Positions 20,772 through 29,554 of a DNA stretch of 64,000 nt are shown piece after piece. The DNA is from Bacillus sp. FJAT-29790. GTDB lineage: Bacteria > Bacillota > Bacilli > Bacillales > Cytobacillaceae. Every line of letters begins with the position of its first letter. Within the stretch, counting starts at the first letter, position 1. The stretch spans positions 225,765 through 289,764 of the forward strand of contig NZ_JAHNZZ010000003.1 of assembly GCF_019039215.1 (NCBI RefSeq). The letters run 5' to 3'. The notes beneath the pieces are model-generated. The model searched no databases, was not told the origin of the DNA, and worked only from the letters and a program-made list of their open reading frames with translations. A program made the position numbers and the translations under genes.

Positions 20772-21863
20772 ATGCAGGAACATACGATACCTGAGAGATT
20801 GAAAATCTCCCCATTTTTAGTTCTTCATATGATTATGTCCATGCAAATCGGAATCGGTATTCTCGGTTATCAGCGTGAAATTGCCAAATATGCCGGCTAT
20901 GACGCCTGGATTTCAATCTTGTTCGCAGGAGCATGCATTCATATCATTCTCTGGATGATCTACAAAATTGCTGAAACAGTTAATGGGGATCTTGTATCGG
21001 CTCATATCTATATAGCCGGGAATTTTGGCGGGAAGCTATTAAGCTTCCCATTCATTCTCTATTTTACTGTATATGCTTTGTCGATTCTTCGTTCATTTAT
21101 TGAAATCGTCCAAGTTTGGATGTTTCCTGAAATGAGTGTATTCTGGTTCACCTTTGCTTTTATGCTGCTTAGTATGTATATCGTGTTTGGCGGATTCCGA
21201 ACTGTCGTGGGAATAACTGTCTTTGGGCTTCTCCTGCCTGCCTATTTATATTTTACTTTTACTCCTAATGTACAGTTTTCCAACATTAATAATCTTTTAC
21301 CCATCTGGGACCATTCTGTAAAGGATTTGCTTTTAAGCGCTTATAAAATGTCACTTTCTTATGCCGGCTTTGAAATTGTATTGTTTTTTTATCCTTTTAT
21401 TAAAAACCCTAAACAATCGAAAAAATGGGGACATCTTGCCTTACTATCCACTACATTCGTCTATTTTAGCTTTGCGATATTATCCTTTGCTTATTTTTCG
21501 GAGGAACAGCTCGCAAAAGAGGTTTGGCCAACCTTGACGATGTGGAAAATTTTTAAATTGTCGTTTGTAGAAAGATTCGAATATGTAGGAATTGCCAATT
21601 GGAATTTAATCATCCTTCCTAATGTCTGTATCGCGATTTGGGTTGCCTCTAGACTCATTAAAAGAATTTTTAATATCAAACAGAAAAAAGGTATTTATTT
21701 CATCGTTATTGTCAACTTGATTGTCATTAATTTTTTTGATTCCCGAGAAAAAATTAAAATGCTTGAGGATTTTACCAGCAAAATGAGTTTTGGGTTTATT
21801 TTCTTTTATATTCCCTTATTATTCATTGCCACATTGATTACGAAGAAGGTGAAAAAGAAATGA
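20772..21863 (+). CDS. Germinant receptor B subunit (GerB/GerKB family), operon 1
   Basis: 363 residues, about ten membrane helices, APC-superfamily fold of spore germination permeases; the first helix carries the family's IGIGILGYQREIAK segment. The B subunit is thought to bind the nutrient germinant. GGATGTGA is nine bases before the ATG. It overlaps the C-subunit gene by 4 bases (ATGA). Distance from the A gene is unusually large because of repeat R2. Confidence 0.92.
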   Translation: MQEHTIPERLKISPFLVLHMIMSMQIGIGILGYQREIAKYAGYDAWISILFAGACIHIILWMIYKIAETVNGDLVSAHIYIAGNFGGKLLSFPFILYFTVYALSILRSFIEIVQVWMFPEMSVFWFTFAFMLLSMYIVFGGFRTVVGITVFGLLLPAYLYFTFTPNVQFSNINNLLPIWDHSVKDLLLSAYKMSLSYAGFEIVLFFYPFIKNPKQSKKWGHLALLSTTFVYFSFAILSFAYFSEEQLAKEVWPTLTMWKIFKLSFVERFEYVGIANWNLIILPNVCIAIWVASRLIKRIFNIKQKKGIYFIVIVNLIVINFFDSREKIKMLEDFTSKMSFGFIFFYIPLLFIATLITKKVKKK

Positions 21864-22924
21864 GAAGGATACCCCTCTTACTCTTAGTAGTGGTGTTCTT
21901 GTCGGGATGTGTTCAACCGCTAATTCTTGATGATCTTAATGTCGAAGTTGGCGTCGGATATGATCTATTAAAGGAAAAAAAATTTCGCGGCACAGTTCTC
22001 CTGCAAGAATTCAATCCCGATAAATCCATTCTAAACAAAACGTATGTAGCCAATGGGGATTTAAGGAGAGATATTCTTGCAAATGTTCAAAAGCAAACCA
22101 ATAACCCTCTTGTTACAGGTGGAATTTTAGTGTCTGTCTTTGGAGAGAAGCTTGCAAAAGAAGGAATTATTGAATTTGTAGATGCTTACCAAAGAGATGC
22201 GAGCATTGGGGCAAGAAATTTACTAGCAACCACAGAAGGCTTGTCTCAAGATTTGATGCAAGGAAATTACGGAACGCAAGGAACTGCGGTCTACTTATTC
22301 GATCTTATTGACCATAATATGAATAGAAGAGATGTACCTAAACAAAATCTTCACGTCGTTCTGCGTGATTATTATCAAGAAGGAAAAGATATTTACCTCC
22401 CAAGATTGAAAATGGTAAATTCAGATGTCGTTAAAATTAGCGGGATTAGCCTGTTTAAATTGGACAAAGAAGTAGATGTTATACCTGCAAATAAAATGTT
22501 CTTTTTTAAATTATTAGTTGACAAGTATAGTACTGGTAGCTATAAAGTCCATTTGAAAAATGGCAAGGAAACCGATGTCGAAAGCATCAAGTCAAAGCAA
22601 AAAGTTACAATTTCGAAAAAAGACCCTTCAAAAGTCACTATTGACATAAAAATTAAAGGTGTGATCCGCGAATATACTGGAACAAGATTAAACTCAAAAA
22701 TAATTAAAGAAATTGGAGATAATTTAGAAAAAGAAGTGGAAAGGGAATGCTTGAAATTGGTTAAACAATTTCAGGAAAAAGATATCGATCCGATTGGATT
22801 GGGTCATATTTACAAAACCAAAAATCGGGGTTTCGATTTTAAAAAATGGAAAGATAATTACAAAAACCTTGAAATTAAGATAATATGCAATGTCACAATT
22901 GTGGAAACAGGCGGCGTTGAATAA
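21860..22924 (+). CDS. Germinant receptor C subunit lipoprotein (Ger(x)C), operon 1
   Basis: 354 residues. Lipoprotein signal MRRIPLLLLVVVFLSGC (lipobox LSGC), followed by the GerAC N-terminal and C-terminal domains (…VTGGILVSVFGEKLAKEGI…; IKEIGDNLEKEVERECLKLV). Anchored on the outer face of the spore inner membrane. The start overlaps the B-gene stop. Typical cysteine is followed by V-Q rather than the common W-D, consistent with a GerK-like divergent branch. Confidence 0.9.
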   Translation: MRRIPLLLLVVVFLSGCVQPLILDDLNVEVGVGYDLLKEKKFRGTVLLQEFNPDKSILNKTYVANGDLRRDILANVQKQTNNPLVTGGILVSVFGEKLAKEGIIEFVDAYQRDASIGARNLLATTEGLSQDLMQGNYGTQGTAVYLFDLIDHNMNRRDVPKQNLHVVLRDYYQEGKDIYLPRLKMVNSDVVKISGISLFKLDKEVDVIPANKMFFFKLLVDKYSTGSYKVHLKNGKETDVESIKSKQKVTISKKDPSKVTIDIKIKGVIREYTGTRLNSKIIKEIGDNLEKEVERECLKLVKQFQEKDIDPIGLGHIYKTKNRGFDFKKWKDNYKNLEIKIICNVTIVETGGVE

Positions 22925-22928
22925 ATAC

Positions 22929-22956
22929 AGAGCGAAGGTAATTTGCCCTTCGCTCT
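22929..22956. terminator. Bidirectional terminator between receptor operon 1 and rodA-like gene
   Basis: Stem AGAGCGAAGG / CCTTCGCTCT with a short loop, T-run on the plus strand and A-rich flank upstream. It serves both convergent genes. Confidence 0.75.
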
Positions 22957-24129
22957 TTAATCATTACTCGAAAACATATATTTTTTATAATGATAGCGAA
23001 TCGAAAAGATTAAGCTAATCGCAAGCATATTTCCCATTAGCGAGCTTCCTCCGTAACTAATAAAAGGGAGAGGTATTCCTGTAATAGGTAACACGCCAAT
23101 GGTCATACCAATATTTTGGAAAACATGAAAAGTGATCATGCTAATGACTCCTACACAAATATATGAATAAAAGTCATTTTTCGTTTCCATCCCAACTTTA
23201 GTAATTTGGTAAATGAGCATAAAGAATATACTAATGACAATACTTGCCCCGATAAAACCAAATTCTTCGCCAACAATACTGAATATGAAGTCTGTATGGC
23301 TTTCTGGCAAATAAACTTCCCTTGTCCCATAGCCCTTCCCGCTCGTTTCACCTGAACCGATAGCAAGAAGAGACCTTGTTAATTGGAATCCAGTCGAGCT
23401 TTGGTAATTATAAGGGTCAATCCATGAGTAAATACGGCCAAACTGGTATTCTTTCACCCCTAAATACTTTTCTAATATCTCCGGATGCCAGATGACAAAG
23501 TAGAAAATAACAGAGACAAGTGTTATACCTGTTCCGAAAATAGGGGCAAGCAGCTTCCATGTAATTCCGGAAATAAAAATCATCCCTAGCATAATGGCGA
23601 TAAATACTAAGCCTGTTCCAAGATCAGGCTGCTGCATAACAAGCAAGAGAGGGATCATTGTAAATATCCCAAGCTTAACCAATAGCCATAAATCAGTTTG
23701 GACTGTTTTTAACCGATTCTTTTGATGATGTTCTTCGATCACTTTTGCAAGAACAAGGATGAGAAAGACCTTTACAAGCTCAGATGGCTGAAGCGAGCCC
23801 ATTCCAGGCACAATGAACCAAGATTTGGCGCCATTGATTACCGGAGCAATGCTACTAGGAGCGACAATTAAAAATCCAAGTAAGAGTAACCCAAAACCAT
23901 ATGCATACCAAGATAATTTTTTTAACTGGTCCGAATCAAGGGTAATAACAGCCATGATGATCCCAGTTCCAACCAAATACCAAACAAATTGCTTTAAAAG
24001 AAAATTTTCCTTATATTGACCAGTCGTCTGAGCGCTGTAAATCGAAATACAGCTCACTAAGAATAATAAAATCATTATGAAAACTAAGCTAAAATCAAGC
24101 CTAGAAGGTGTCGTTTTATTAGAAGTCAT
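22957..24129 (-). CDS. RodA/FtsW-type SEDS peptidoglycan polymerase
   Basis: 390 residues from the ATG at 24129 with AAGGAG six bases upstream (a frame to 24180 has no support). About ten membrane helices. SEDS motifs: INGAKSWFIVPGMGSLQPSE, MQQPDLGTGLVF, the catalytic-aspartate region in PQPD, and the family signature GIPLPFISYGGSSLMGNMLA. Polymerises lipid II into glycan strands with a partner class B PBP. No PBP gene is adjacent, and the sequence looks more RodA-like than FtsW-like; Bacilli have several paralogues and which one this is cannot be told here. Confidence 0.88.
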   Translation of the reverse strand: MTSNKTTPSRLDFSLVFIMILLFLVSCISIYSAQTTGQYKENFLLKQFVWYLVGTGIIMAVITLDSDQLKKLSWYAYGFGLLLLGFLIVAPSSIAPVINGAKSWFIVPGMGSLQPSELVKVFLILVLAKVIEEHHQKNRLKTVQTDLWLLVKLGIFTMIPLLLVMQQPDLGTGLVFIAIMLGMIFISGITWKLLAPIFGTGITLVSVIFYFVIWHPEILEKYLGVKEYQFGRIYSWIDPYNYQSSTGFQLTRSLLAIGSGETSGKGYGTREVYLPESHTDFIFSIVGEEFGFIGASIVISIFFMLIYQITKVGMETKNDFYSYICVGVISMITFHVFQNIGMTIGVLPITGIPLPFISYGGSSLMGNMLAISLIFSIRYHYKKYMFSSND

Positions 24130-24261
24130 ATCATTCTCCTTCATAGAAAAAACAAAACTAAGTATTCTGCAATACTTCATTATATTTTTTATCAGAGCAA
24201 ATCACAACTTCTTAAAGGCGATTGGAAATTATTTCAGTTATACATGTTATTCAAAAGCTAG

Positions 24262-25026
24262 TTATCCGAAATACTTTTCCTGCACGTCATTCTTCATCCA
24301 TTCGATATTATTTGGAACCTGCGGAATAAAATACCCTATAAATATCGGTGATGTAACAGACCGCGGGACAACTTTCGCATAAATTTGATCATCAAGCTTG
24401 TAGAAAAATAAATTATAGCTGCTGCAATGAAAAGGAAAAACATTCAAAATATAATGCGCGGCCGTCTGTATGTATCTCGCAAAAGAAGTGATATCGTTCA
24501 TGTCTGCCAATTTAATGTTAAACTCATAAAAACCTATTCTAGGGGCTGTGGAAATAGAAAATATCGTTCCATCCTTTTCATGAATGGTCAATCCTTCAAA
24601 ATCTTGCGGCTGTACCTTATCAACATAATTGATCTCCTTAAGCCCGACAATTTGCATATGAGGATGGGCAATGGAACCACCAGATAGCGGACCATGATTT
24701 TTAAAGAAAATAACGGAACGGTATTCTCCGGTTTCCGTCATTAGTAGCCAATGCTTTAGACCAAATCCAATGAGTTTGATTAAGTGATCCTCCTGATAAG
24801 TGGATAGTTCCCCATGACAATCATCCGTTTCTATTAAAACCGTTTGATACGTATTCGCTAAAACAGGATATTTATTTTTTAGAAGGATGATGGAACCATC
24901 CACTGCCAATATATCTGTAAGCTTGTCCTTTTCACAAAAGGGACAACTTTGCTCCTTATTTTTTATACTATTAGGTTTCTTAGCTCCAATTCCAGCATTA
25001 AAGTATAAATGAGTATTATTATTCAA
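24262..25026 (-). CDS. GalT/HIT-fold protein (DUF4931-like)
   Basis: 254 residues with a CPFCEK metal-type CxxC near 28-31 and the nucleotidyltransferase motif GGSIAHPHMQIVGL (HPHxQ, about 137-150) of the galactose-1-phosphate uridylyltransferase/HIT superfamily. That suggests a nucleotidyl- or phosphate-transfer reaction through a covalent histidine. No galactose genes lie nearby, so a GalT role is unlikely. Stand-alone Bacillus proteins of this architecture are unassigned. Single gene between rodA and a lipoprotein gene. Confidence 0.65.
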   Translation of the reverse strand: MNNNTHLYFNAGIGAKKPNSIKNKEQSCPFCEKDKLTDILAVDGSIILLKNKYPVLANTYQTVLIETDDCHGELSTYQEDHLIKLIGFGLKHWLLMTETGEYRSVIFFKNHGPLSGGSIAHPHMQIVGLKEINYVDKVQPQDFEGLTIHEKDGTIFSISTAPRIGFYEFNIKLADMNDITSFARYIQTAAHYILNVFPFHCSSYNLFFYKLDDQIYAKVVPRSVTSPIFIGYFIPQVPNNIEWMKNDVQEKYFG

Positions 25027-25106
25027 TGTTCCTGCACCTGCTTTTCTATCTTTTCTAGCTTTATTTTATTGAATTTTTTAGGAATTGGCGAGAAGAAGTT
25101 TTAAAA

Positions 25107-25132
25107 AAGGGGCACCCGTTTAGGTGCACCTT
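25107..25132 (-). terminator. Terminator of the YtkA-like gene
   Basis: Stem AAGGTGCACC / GGGTGCCCCTT (minus strand) followed by TTTTTTAAAAC, starting 11 bases past the stop. Confidence 0.85.
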
Positions 25133-25143
25133 AAAAATGATTA

Positions 25144-25893
25144 TTAATGAACAGTTACTTTAACTTCTGTATGTTCATGGAGGCCTTCGTCATTTTCAAC
25201 ATGAATTCTCACTGTGTATTCCCCGCTAGCTGGGAATTGGTACTCTGTTTTATACTCTCCTTTTGCACCTTCTGCCGTATCAACCCATGCCGGATTTGCT
25301 CCTTGCTGGAAAATTTCCAGTCTAACGGCTGCATTGCTAAGTGGCTGCTCATCTTTTTCCAAATGAACAACTAAATCCGTTTGTTTATTGGCTTGAACAT
25401 GATCTGGCATATCCAAGTTTATGGATACATCCCCATGGTGAGAATGACCATGATCATCGCTATCCTCTTTATGTTCATGGTGCTCCTCTTCTAAATGGCC
25501 GATTTGGATCGTTTTCGTCGGCATCGTATGCATGTCCCTTGCCGTTACATGAGATTGAACAGAGAATACTCCATCTTCAGGGAATTTATAGTTAGCGATA
25601 TACTTTCCCTTTTCAGAATGTTCGGCTACAACCATTTCACTTGCTTCCTTTTGTCCTTCTTTCCAAATTTCGAACTTCACTTCGTTGGCGTCATCTACAA
25701 ATTCTTCCACCTGCGTAACAGTGACAGCTAAAGCTACTTCTTGCCCTGGATCTGCCTTTTCAGGAATATCTAGAACAGCTTCAATAGCGACCGGAGCCAC
25801 TTCTTGGCTTGTATCATTATCTTTATTCCCAGTTTCGCCGCACCCCGCTAAGGTTATAGCACTTACAATTATCGCATACATCCATTTTTTCAA
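25144..25893 (-). CDS. Lipoprotein with two YtkA/FixH-like domains
   Basis: About 249 residues from a TTG at 25893 (seven bases after GAGGG). Signal peptide with lipobox LAGC (ITLAGCGETG). Two immunoglobulin-like YtkA/FixH domains (about 30-130 and 150-249), joined by a histidine-rich linker (EEEHHEHKEDSDDHGHSHHGD) that could bind Zn2+, Cu2+ or Ni2+. Related YtkA-like proteins are tied to copper or cytochrome oxidase assembly in some species; no such neighbours here. Exposed on the outer face of the membrane. Confidence 0.75.
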   Translation of the reverse strand: MKKWMYAIIVSAITLAGCGETGNKDNDTSQEVAPVAIEAVLDIPEKADPGQEVALAVTVTQVEEFVDDANEVKFEIWKEGQKEASEMVVAEHSEKGKYIANYKFPEDGVFSVQSHVTARDMHTMPTKTIQIGHLEEEHHEHKEDSDDHGHSHHGDVSINLDMPDHVQANKQTDLVVHLEKDEQPLSNAAVRLEIFQQGANPAWVDTAEGAKGEYKTEYQFPASGEYTVRIHVENDEGLHEHTEVKVTVH

Positions 25894-26240
25894 ATTGGTT
25901 CCCTCTTCTTTCAATTAAAAGATTTGTTAATTTAAATATAAAGCGTAAATGTGATAAAAGGATGAAATTCTTTAAACAACTTTCCTATTATCGCATCCAT
26001 TTATTTTGGTCAAATGGTAGGATTCCCAAACATGAACGATTCACTGTCTTGGAAAAGAGAATTTCTAATTGGCTCAGTCAAAGTATTTTCCAAATTCATT
26101 GATTAAAAGATTTCAACATTGACCATACTAGTCTTACAAGTGTATATCCCCCTTTTTAAATGCTTCCATTTGGAGGCATTTTTTCTTAATCGGCATAACC
26201 ATCGCAATTATTTACCAGTAATTCGTTAATAGGCAGTAAA
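25894..26240. other. Intergenic region with an orphan plus-strand terminator
   Basis: No gene seen. At 26158-26184 a 10-bp stem (AAATGCTTCC / GGAGGCATTT) with loop ATTT is followed by six T on the plus strand, a canonical terminator with no plus-strand gene upstream. A TTGACC-N18-TATATC pair at 26119-26148 is too close to it to drive a useful transcript. Confidence 0.5.
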
Positions 26241-26266
26241 AAACCCGCTGTAATTCAAGCGGGTTT
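26241..26266 (-). terminator. Terminator of the amino-acid ABC operon
   Basis: Stem AAACCCGCT / AGCGGGTTT, with TTTTTTACTG following on the minus strand, 8 bases past the ATPase stop. Confidence 0.9.
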
Positions 26267-26274
26267 CTTCGTTA

Positions 26275-27009
26275 TTATTGAATTAATCTCAAAAACTGTT
26301 TCGTCCGCTCTTCCTTAGGAGCGGAAAAAATCTCTTCAGGCCTTCCTCTTTCAATAATCACTCCGCCATCCATAAAGATGACTTCGTCAGCAACTTCCCT
26401 TGCAAAGCGCATTTCATGTGTGACTACAACCATCGTCATTCCTTCATTTGCAAGATCCTTCATTACTTTTAATACTTCACCAACAAGCTCCGGATCTAAG
26501 GCAGAGGTTGGCTCATCGAAGAGCATAACCTTCGGCTCCATTGCAAGTGCACGCGCAATTCCTACACGCTGCTGCTGGCCACCTGAAAGCTGATGCGGGT
26601 ATTCATCCAGCTTCTCACCCAATCCGACTTTTTCCAAAAGCTGTCCGGCTTTTTTCCTAGCTGTTTCTTTTGATTCTTTCTTAACCGTAATTGGCCCTTC
26701 CATGACATTTTCAAGGGCTGTCATATGCGGGAAAAGATTGTAGCTTTGAAACACCATCCCCGTTAAGCGCCGGAATGGAGGGATATTCTTTTTGGATACT
26801 ATCTTTGAAAAATCAAGAGCCTGGTCCTCGATGGCTACAGTACCTGAAGTTGGCGTCTCCAAGATATTAAGGCATCTGAGCAGCGTCGTTTTACCTGACC
26901 CAGATGGCCCAATCACGACAACTACTTTTCCTCTTTCTACCTCTAAATCGATTCCCTTTAACACTTCCAGCTGATCAAATTGCTTGTGTAAGCCCTGTAT
27001 ACTAATCAT
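26275..27009 (-). CDS. tcyC: Polar amino-acid (cystine-type) ABC transporter ATPase
   Basis: 244 residues. Walker [10 protein letters not shown] (about 33-41), signature [15 protein letters not shown], Walker [14 protein letters not shown], switch histidine in [10 protein letters not shown]: a GlnQ/TcyC-type ATPase. GGAGTTTATAA precedes the ATG. It is the third gene, after binding protein and permease, with a 147-base gap that contains no gene. Assignment to cystine rests on the likeness of the binding protein to TcyA; other polar amino acids are possible. Confidence 0.8.
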   Translation of the reverse strand: MISIQGLHKQFDQLEVLKGIDLEVERGKVVVVIGPSGSGKTTLLRCLNILETPTSGTVAIEDQALDFSKIVSKKNIPPFRRLTGMVFQSYNLFPHMTALENVMEGPITVKKESKETARKKAGQLLEKVGLGEKLDEYPHQLSGGQQQRVGIARALAMEPKVMLFDEPTSALDPELVGEVLKVMKDLANEGMTMVVVTHEMRFAREVADEVIFMDGGVIIERGRPEEIFSAPKEERTKQFLRLIQ

Positions 27010-27156
27010 TTATAAACTCCTTCGTTATTTGGCACCGTCAAAGAAAGGTATTTCTTAGTTACATTGCCCGAAAAAGGGGCAAAAGCTCGTCCTCGGTAAA
27101 TGCAAAACTAGCTAATGACATCGTTAGTTGATTTTTAAACCGTGAATCGCCGATTG

Positions 27157-27864
27157 CTAGCTCACATACCGATCCAACCTATTTTCAACTCTCTGCTGAA
27201 CAATCGACAGAAGAAAGCAAATAATCCAATAGATAAGGGCTACTTCCGTATACAAAAGTAAGAATTCGTAATTGGAAGCTGCTATTTCCTGTGCTTTCCT
27301 AAATACTTCAGCCACTAAAATCATCGAAGCGAGAGACGTGTCCTTTACTAAGCTAATAAAAGTATTCGAGAGCGGTGGAACCGAAACCCTTGAAGCCTGC
27401 GGAAGAATAATCCGAGTTAAAGTTTGAGGATAGGACATTCCAATCGAATAACCGGCCTCCCATTGACCCTTATGAATCGATAAAATCGCTGCACGAATGA
27501 CTTCTGAAGCATATGCCCCAACATTTAATGAGAATCCGATAACCGCAGATGGAAATGGGTCAATGATAATCCCAATTGTCGGCAGCCCATAAAAAATGAT
27601 AAATAATTGCACAAGCAATGGCGTTCCTCTTATTGCTGAAACATATACTCTAGCTATGATGTTAAGAATTTTTACTGTTGAAATACGTGCAAGTGCAGTC
27701 AATACGGCCAAAATAAGTCCACAAATAAAAGTGATCAATGTTAATGGAATCGTATATAAAATAGCTCCCTTCAGCAGAGGCTGAAGGGAATTTTGCGCAA
27801 TTTCAATTAGTCGGGATACCCGCTCTGGATCGGACATAATACTATTTAAGAACATCTTCACCAA
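27157..27864 (-). CDS. tcyB: Polar amino-acid (cystine-type) ABC transporter permease
   Basis: About 235 residues with the HisM/GlnP-type permease fold (about five helices) and the EAA loop [31 protein letters not shown]. Forms the membrane channel, probably as a homodimer. The start is unsettled: TTG 27864, ATG 27855 and ATG 27837 are in frame, all overlapping or abutting the end of the binding-protein gene (stop at 27842), and none has a strong ribosome site, suggesting translational coupling. Confidence 0.8.
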   Translation of the reverse strand: MVKMFLNSIMSDPERVSRLIEIAQNSLQPLLKGAILYTIPLTLITFICGLILAVLTALARISTVKILNIIARVYVSAIRGTPLLVQLFIIFYGLPTIGIIIDPFPSAVIGFSLNVGAYASEVIRAAILSIHKGQWEAGYSIGMSYPQTLTRIILPQASRVSVPPLSNTFISLVKDTSLASMILVAEVFRKAQEIAASNYEFLLLYTEVALIYWIICFLLSIVQQRVENRLDRYVS

Positions 27865-28672
27865 ACCATTTCTCTGATATTTTCAAATATGTGCCGTCAT
27901 CGATCATGTCTTTTAATACTTTATTCACTTCTTCAACTAGCGGCTGACTTCCTCTTCTAAACATTAATCCGCTCTTTGAAGCATCTTCTGATGTAGCAAC
28001 AATTTTAACTGGTGCATCCGGCTTATGCTTTTTGAAGTCAAGGAAGGATAATTTGTCATTAAATGTTACATCTGCACGCTTCGAGTTGATTAATTCGATT
28101 GCTTGGTTAAACCCTTCAACACCGACAATTTCTGCCCCATTGGCTTTAGCAATATCAGCATAGTTACTTGTCATCGATTGAGCTGATTTCAATCCTTTTA
28201 CATCTTCAAAACTTGATACTTTATCATTGTCTTGATGTGTGATCAAAACGGCTGCAGAAGAAATATATGGATCTGAAAAATCATACTTTTCCTGACGGTC
28301 TGGACGAATTCCCACTTGGTTCGCAATCATATCAAAACGCTTCGCATCTAATCCAGCAAAAATAGCATCCCATTGGGTTTCCATAAATACTGGCTCAACA
28401 TCAAGACGTTTTGCAATCTCTCTTGCAATTTCCACATCAAACCCAGTTAATTCCCCTTTATCATCATGGTACGTAAAAGGAGGGTATGTACCTTCTGTTC
28501 CGATTAATAACTTACCTTCATCTTTTACTTTTGTTAAAAGGTCTTCACTCTTAGCTACTTCCTTCTCAGCAGCTTTGTTCTCTGCAGGTTTTGGAGCCTT
28601 ATCCGTTCCACAGCCTGCAAGAATAAGCATAAAACTAAATAATAGCATGAATAGAATAGAAAACTTCTTCAT
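27842..28672 (-). CDS. tcyA: Polar amino-acid (cystine-type) ABC transporter binding lipoprotein
   Basis: 276 residues. Lipoprotein signal [21 protein letters not shown]. Solute-binding protein family 3: [33 protein letters not shown], then [20 protein letters not shown] and the YDFSDPY motif, a set close to TcyA. GAGGGGTAAAG lies just before the ATG. First gene of the operon, with a near-consensus promoter at 28713-28741. Confidence 0.82.
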   Translation of the reverse strand: MKKFSILFMLLFSFMLILAGCGTDKAPKPAENKAAEKEVAKSEDLLTKVKDEGKLLIGTEGTYPPFTYHDDKGELTGFDVEIAREIAKRLDVEPVFMETQWDAIFAGLDAKRFDMIANQVGIRPDRQEKYDFSDPYISSAAVLITHQDNDKVSSFEDVKGLKSAQSMTSNYADIAKANGAEIVGVEGFNQAIELINSKRADVTFNDKLSFLDFKKHKPDAPVKIVATSEDASKSGLMFRRGSQPLVEEVNKVLKDMIDDGTYLKISEKWFGEDVLK

Positions 28673-28712
28673 CTTTACCCCTCAATTCCTATGTGTTTTA
28701 TCGGCATTGATA

Positions 28713-28741
28713 ATCATATTACAAGGGCAGCCAACTGTCAA
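28713..28741 (-). promoter_or_regulatory. Sigma-A promoter of the amino-acid ABC operon
   Basis: Minus-strand TTGACA (28736-28741), 17-base spacer, TATGAT (28713-28718): near-perfect sigma-A promoter about 40 bases before the binding-protein ATG. No riboswitch fits in the short leader. Confidence 0.85.
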
Positions 28742-28872
28742 AAGAAATATATTCATCCACTTTATCTTGTCCAATTACGTTCGTATTACTACAATGATTG
28801 TTCTTGTCAATGCACATAAAAAAGACGCAAACGATAGAAAATATAATGTGGAAATTAGAAAGGATCCTTAGA

Positions 28873-29001
28873 ATGACGAAAAAATATAACAAAGGCAGCA
28901 AAAATCAAAATTCACCTAGAGGAAATACGTCAGATATCGTGAGTGGCGACAACAGCAAAGGAAATAAAAGAAACAAGGATCAAAGTAATAAGATCGAATA
29001 A
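28873..29001 (+). CDS. Small hydrophilic protein, possibly spore-associated
   Basis: 42 residues (MTKKYNKGSKNQNSPRGNTS...), made almost only of K, N, S, G, D and R, with no hydrophobic segment. AAAGGA seven bases upstream supports the ATG at 28873, and a hairpin follows 10 bases past the stop. The composition is like minor small acid-soluble spore proteins, but I do not recognise a named family. Confidence 0.5.
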   Translation: MTKKYNKGSKNQNSPRGNTSDIVSGDNSKGNKRNKDQSNKIE

Positions 29002-29010
29002 CACATAGAT

Positions 29011-29039
29011 AGAGCTGGCTTACTCATGAAGCCAGCTCT
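29011..29039 (+). terminator. Hairpin after the small hydrophilic gene
   Basis: Stem AGAGCTGGCTT / AAGCCAGCTCT, followed by ATTATTTAATTT on the plus strand; a weak T-run, so termination may be partial. Confidence 0.65.
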
Positions 29040-29091
29040 ATTATTTAATTTAAAGCAAGGCTTTTTAGGAGAGAGCTAAACCTCATTTTTT

Positions 29092-29321
29092 TAGCTATTT
29101 TCGTAAAGTTTGTTGCTTTTATAATGTAAAATTTATCTAGTAAATCTGAGTTGATTGGAGCGGAGGGCACTTGACTCCTGCGGGAAATAGAGGGAAGCGG
29201 GAGACCCCGCAGGCGGTAACGCCGAGGAGGCTCCCGTCCCTCCCGCGGAAAGCAAGTGCCCGTAGTGGAAATCAACGGGCAAACTTTGTAGGCTAAAGCA
29301 ACAATATATGCGAAAACAGCC
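29092..29321. mobile_element. MITE-like repeat, copy E3 (inverted orientation, full length)
   Basis: 230 bp, ends AGCTATTTTCG and CGAAAACAGCC as terminal inverted repeats. The core folds on itself: GGGCACTTG with CAAGTGCCC, GAGGGA with TCCCTC, CGGGAG with CTCCCG, and GGCG-GTAA-CGCC at the tip. Runs opposite to copies E1, E4 and E5. No convincing target duplication at its AT-rich edges. Confidence 0.85.
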
Positions 29322-29337
29322 TTTATTTAGTTTTCCA

Positions 29338-29435
29338 ATATATCGGCGACTTTAGCTATTTTATCAGCAACTTTTTCAATATATCAGTGACATTGACCAT
29401 TTTATCGGCGACTTCTTCTATTTATCAGCGACCCG
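29338..29435. repeat. Degenerate 20-21-bp tandem repeat
   Basis: TATCRGYRAC recurs at 29341, 29362, 29382, 29403 and 29423, spacings 21, 20, 21 and 20 bases. Between the motifs lie T-rich stretches (ACTTTTTCAATA and similar). The spacing puts every motif on the same face of the helix (two turns). It begins 17 bases after element E3. Confidence 0.8.
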
Positions 29436-29554
29436 TGTATCACTCTTCGAATAAGCCTCAAGTCTGAGCTGCATTTCATGCTGTGGCTCAATGTTCTTTT
29501 ATTATTTGTTTCATAAAATAGGTGTAAGGAAGCAATAGAAAGCAGGGATACCAT

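Noticed and set aside
26119..26148. Promoter TTGACC-N18-TATATC for a plus-strand small RNA
   Set aside because: The terminator begins only about 10 bases after the -10 box, leaving no room for a transcript.
29045..29275. 76-codon frame inside element E3
   Set aside because: Same repeat family; reading frame differs between copies.
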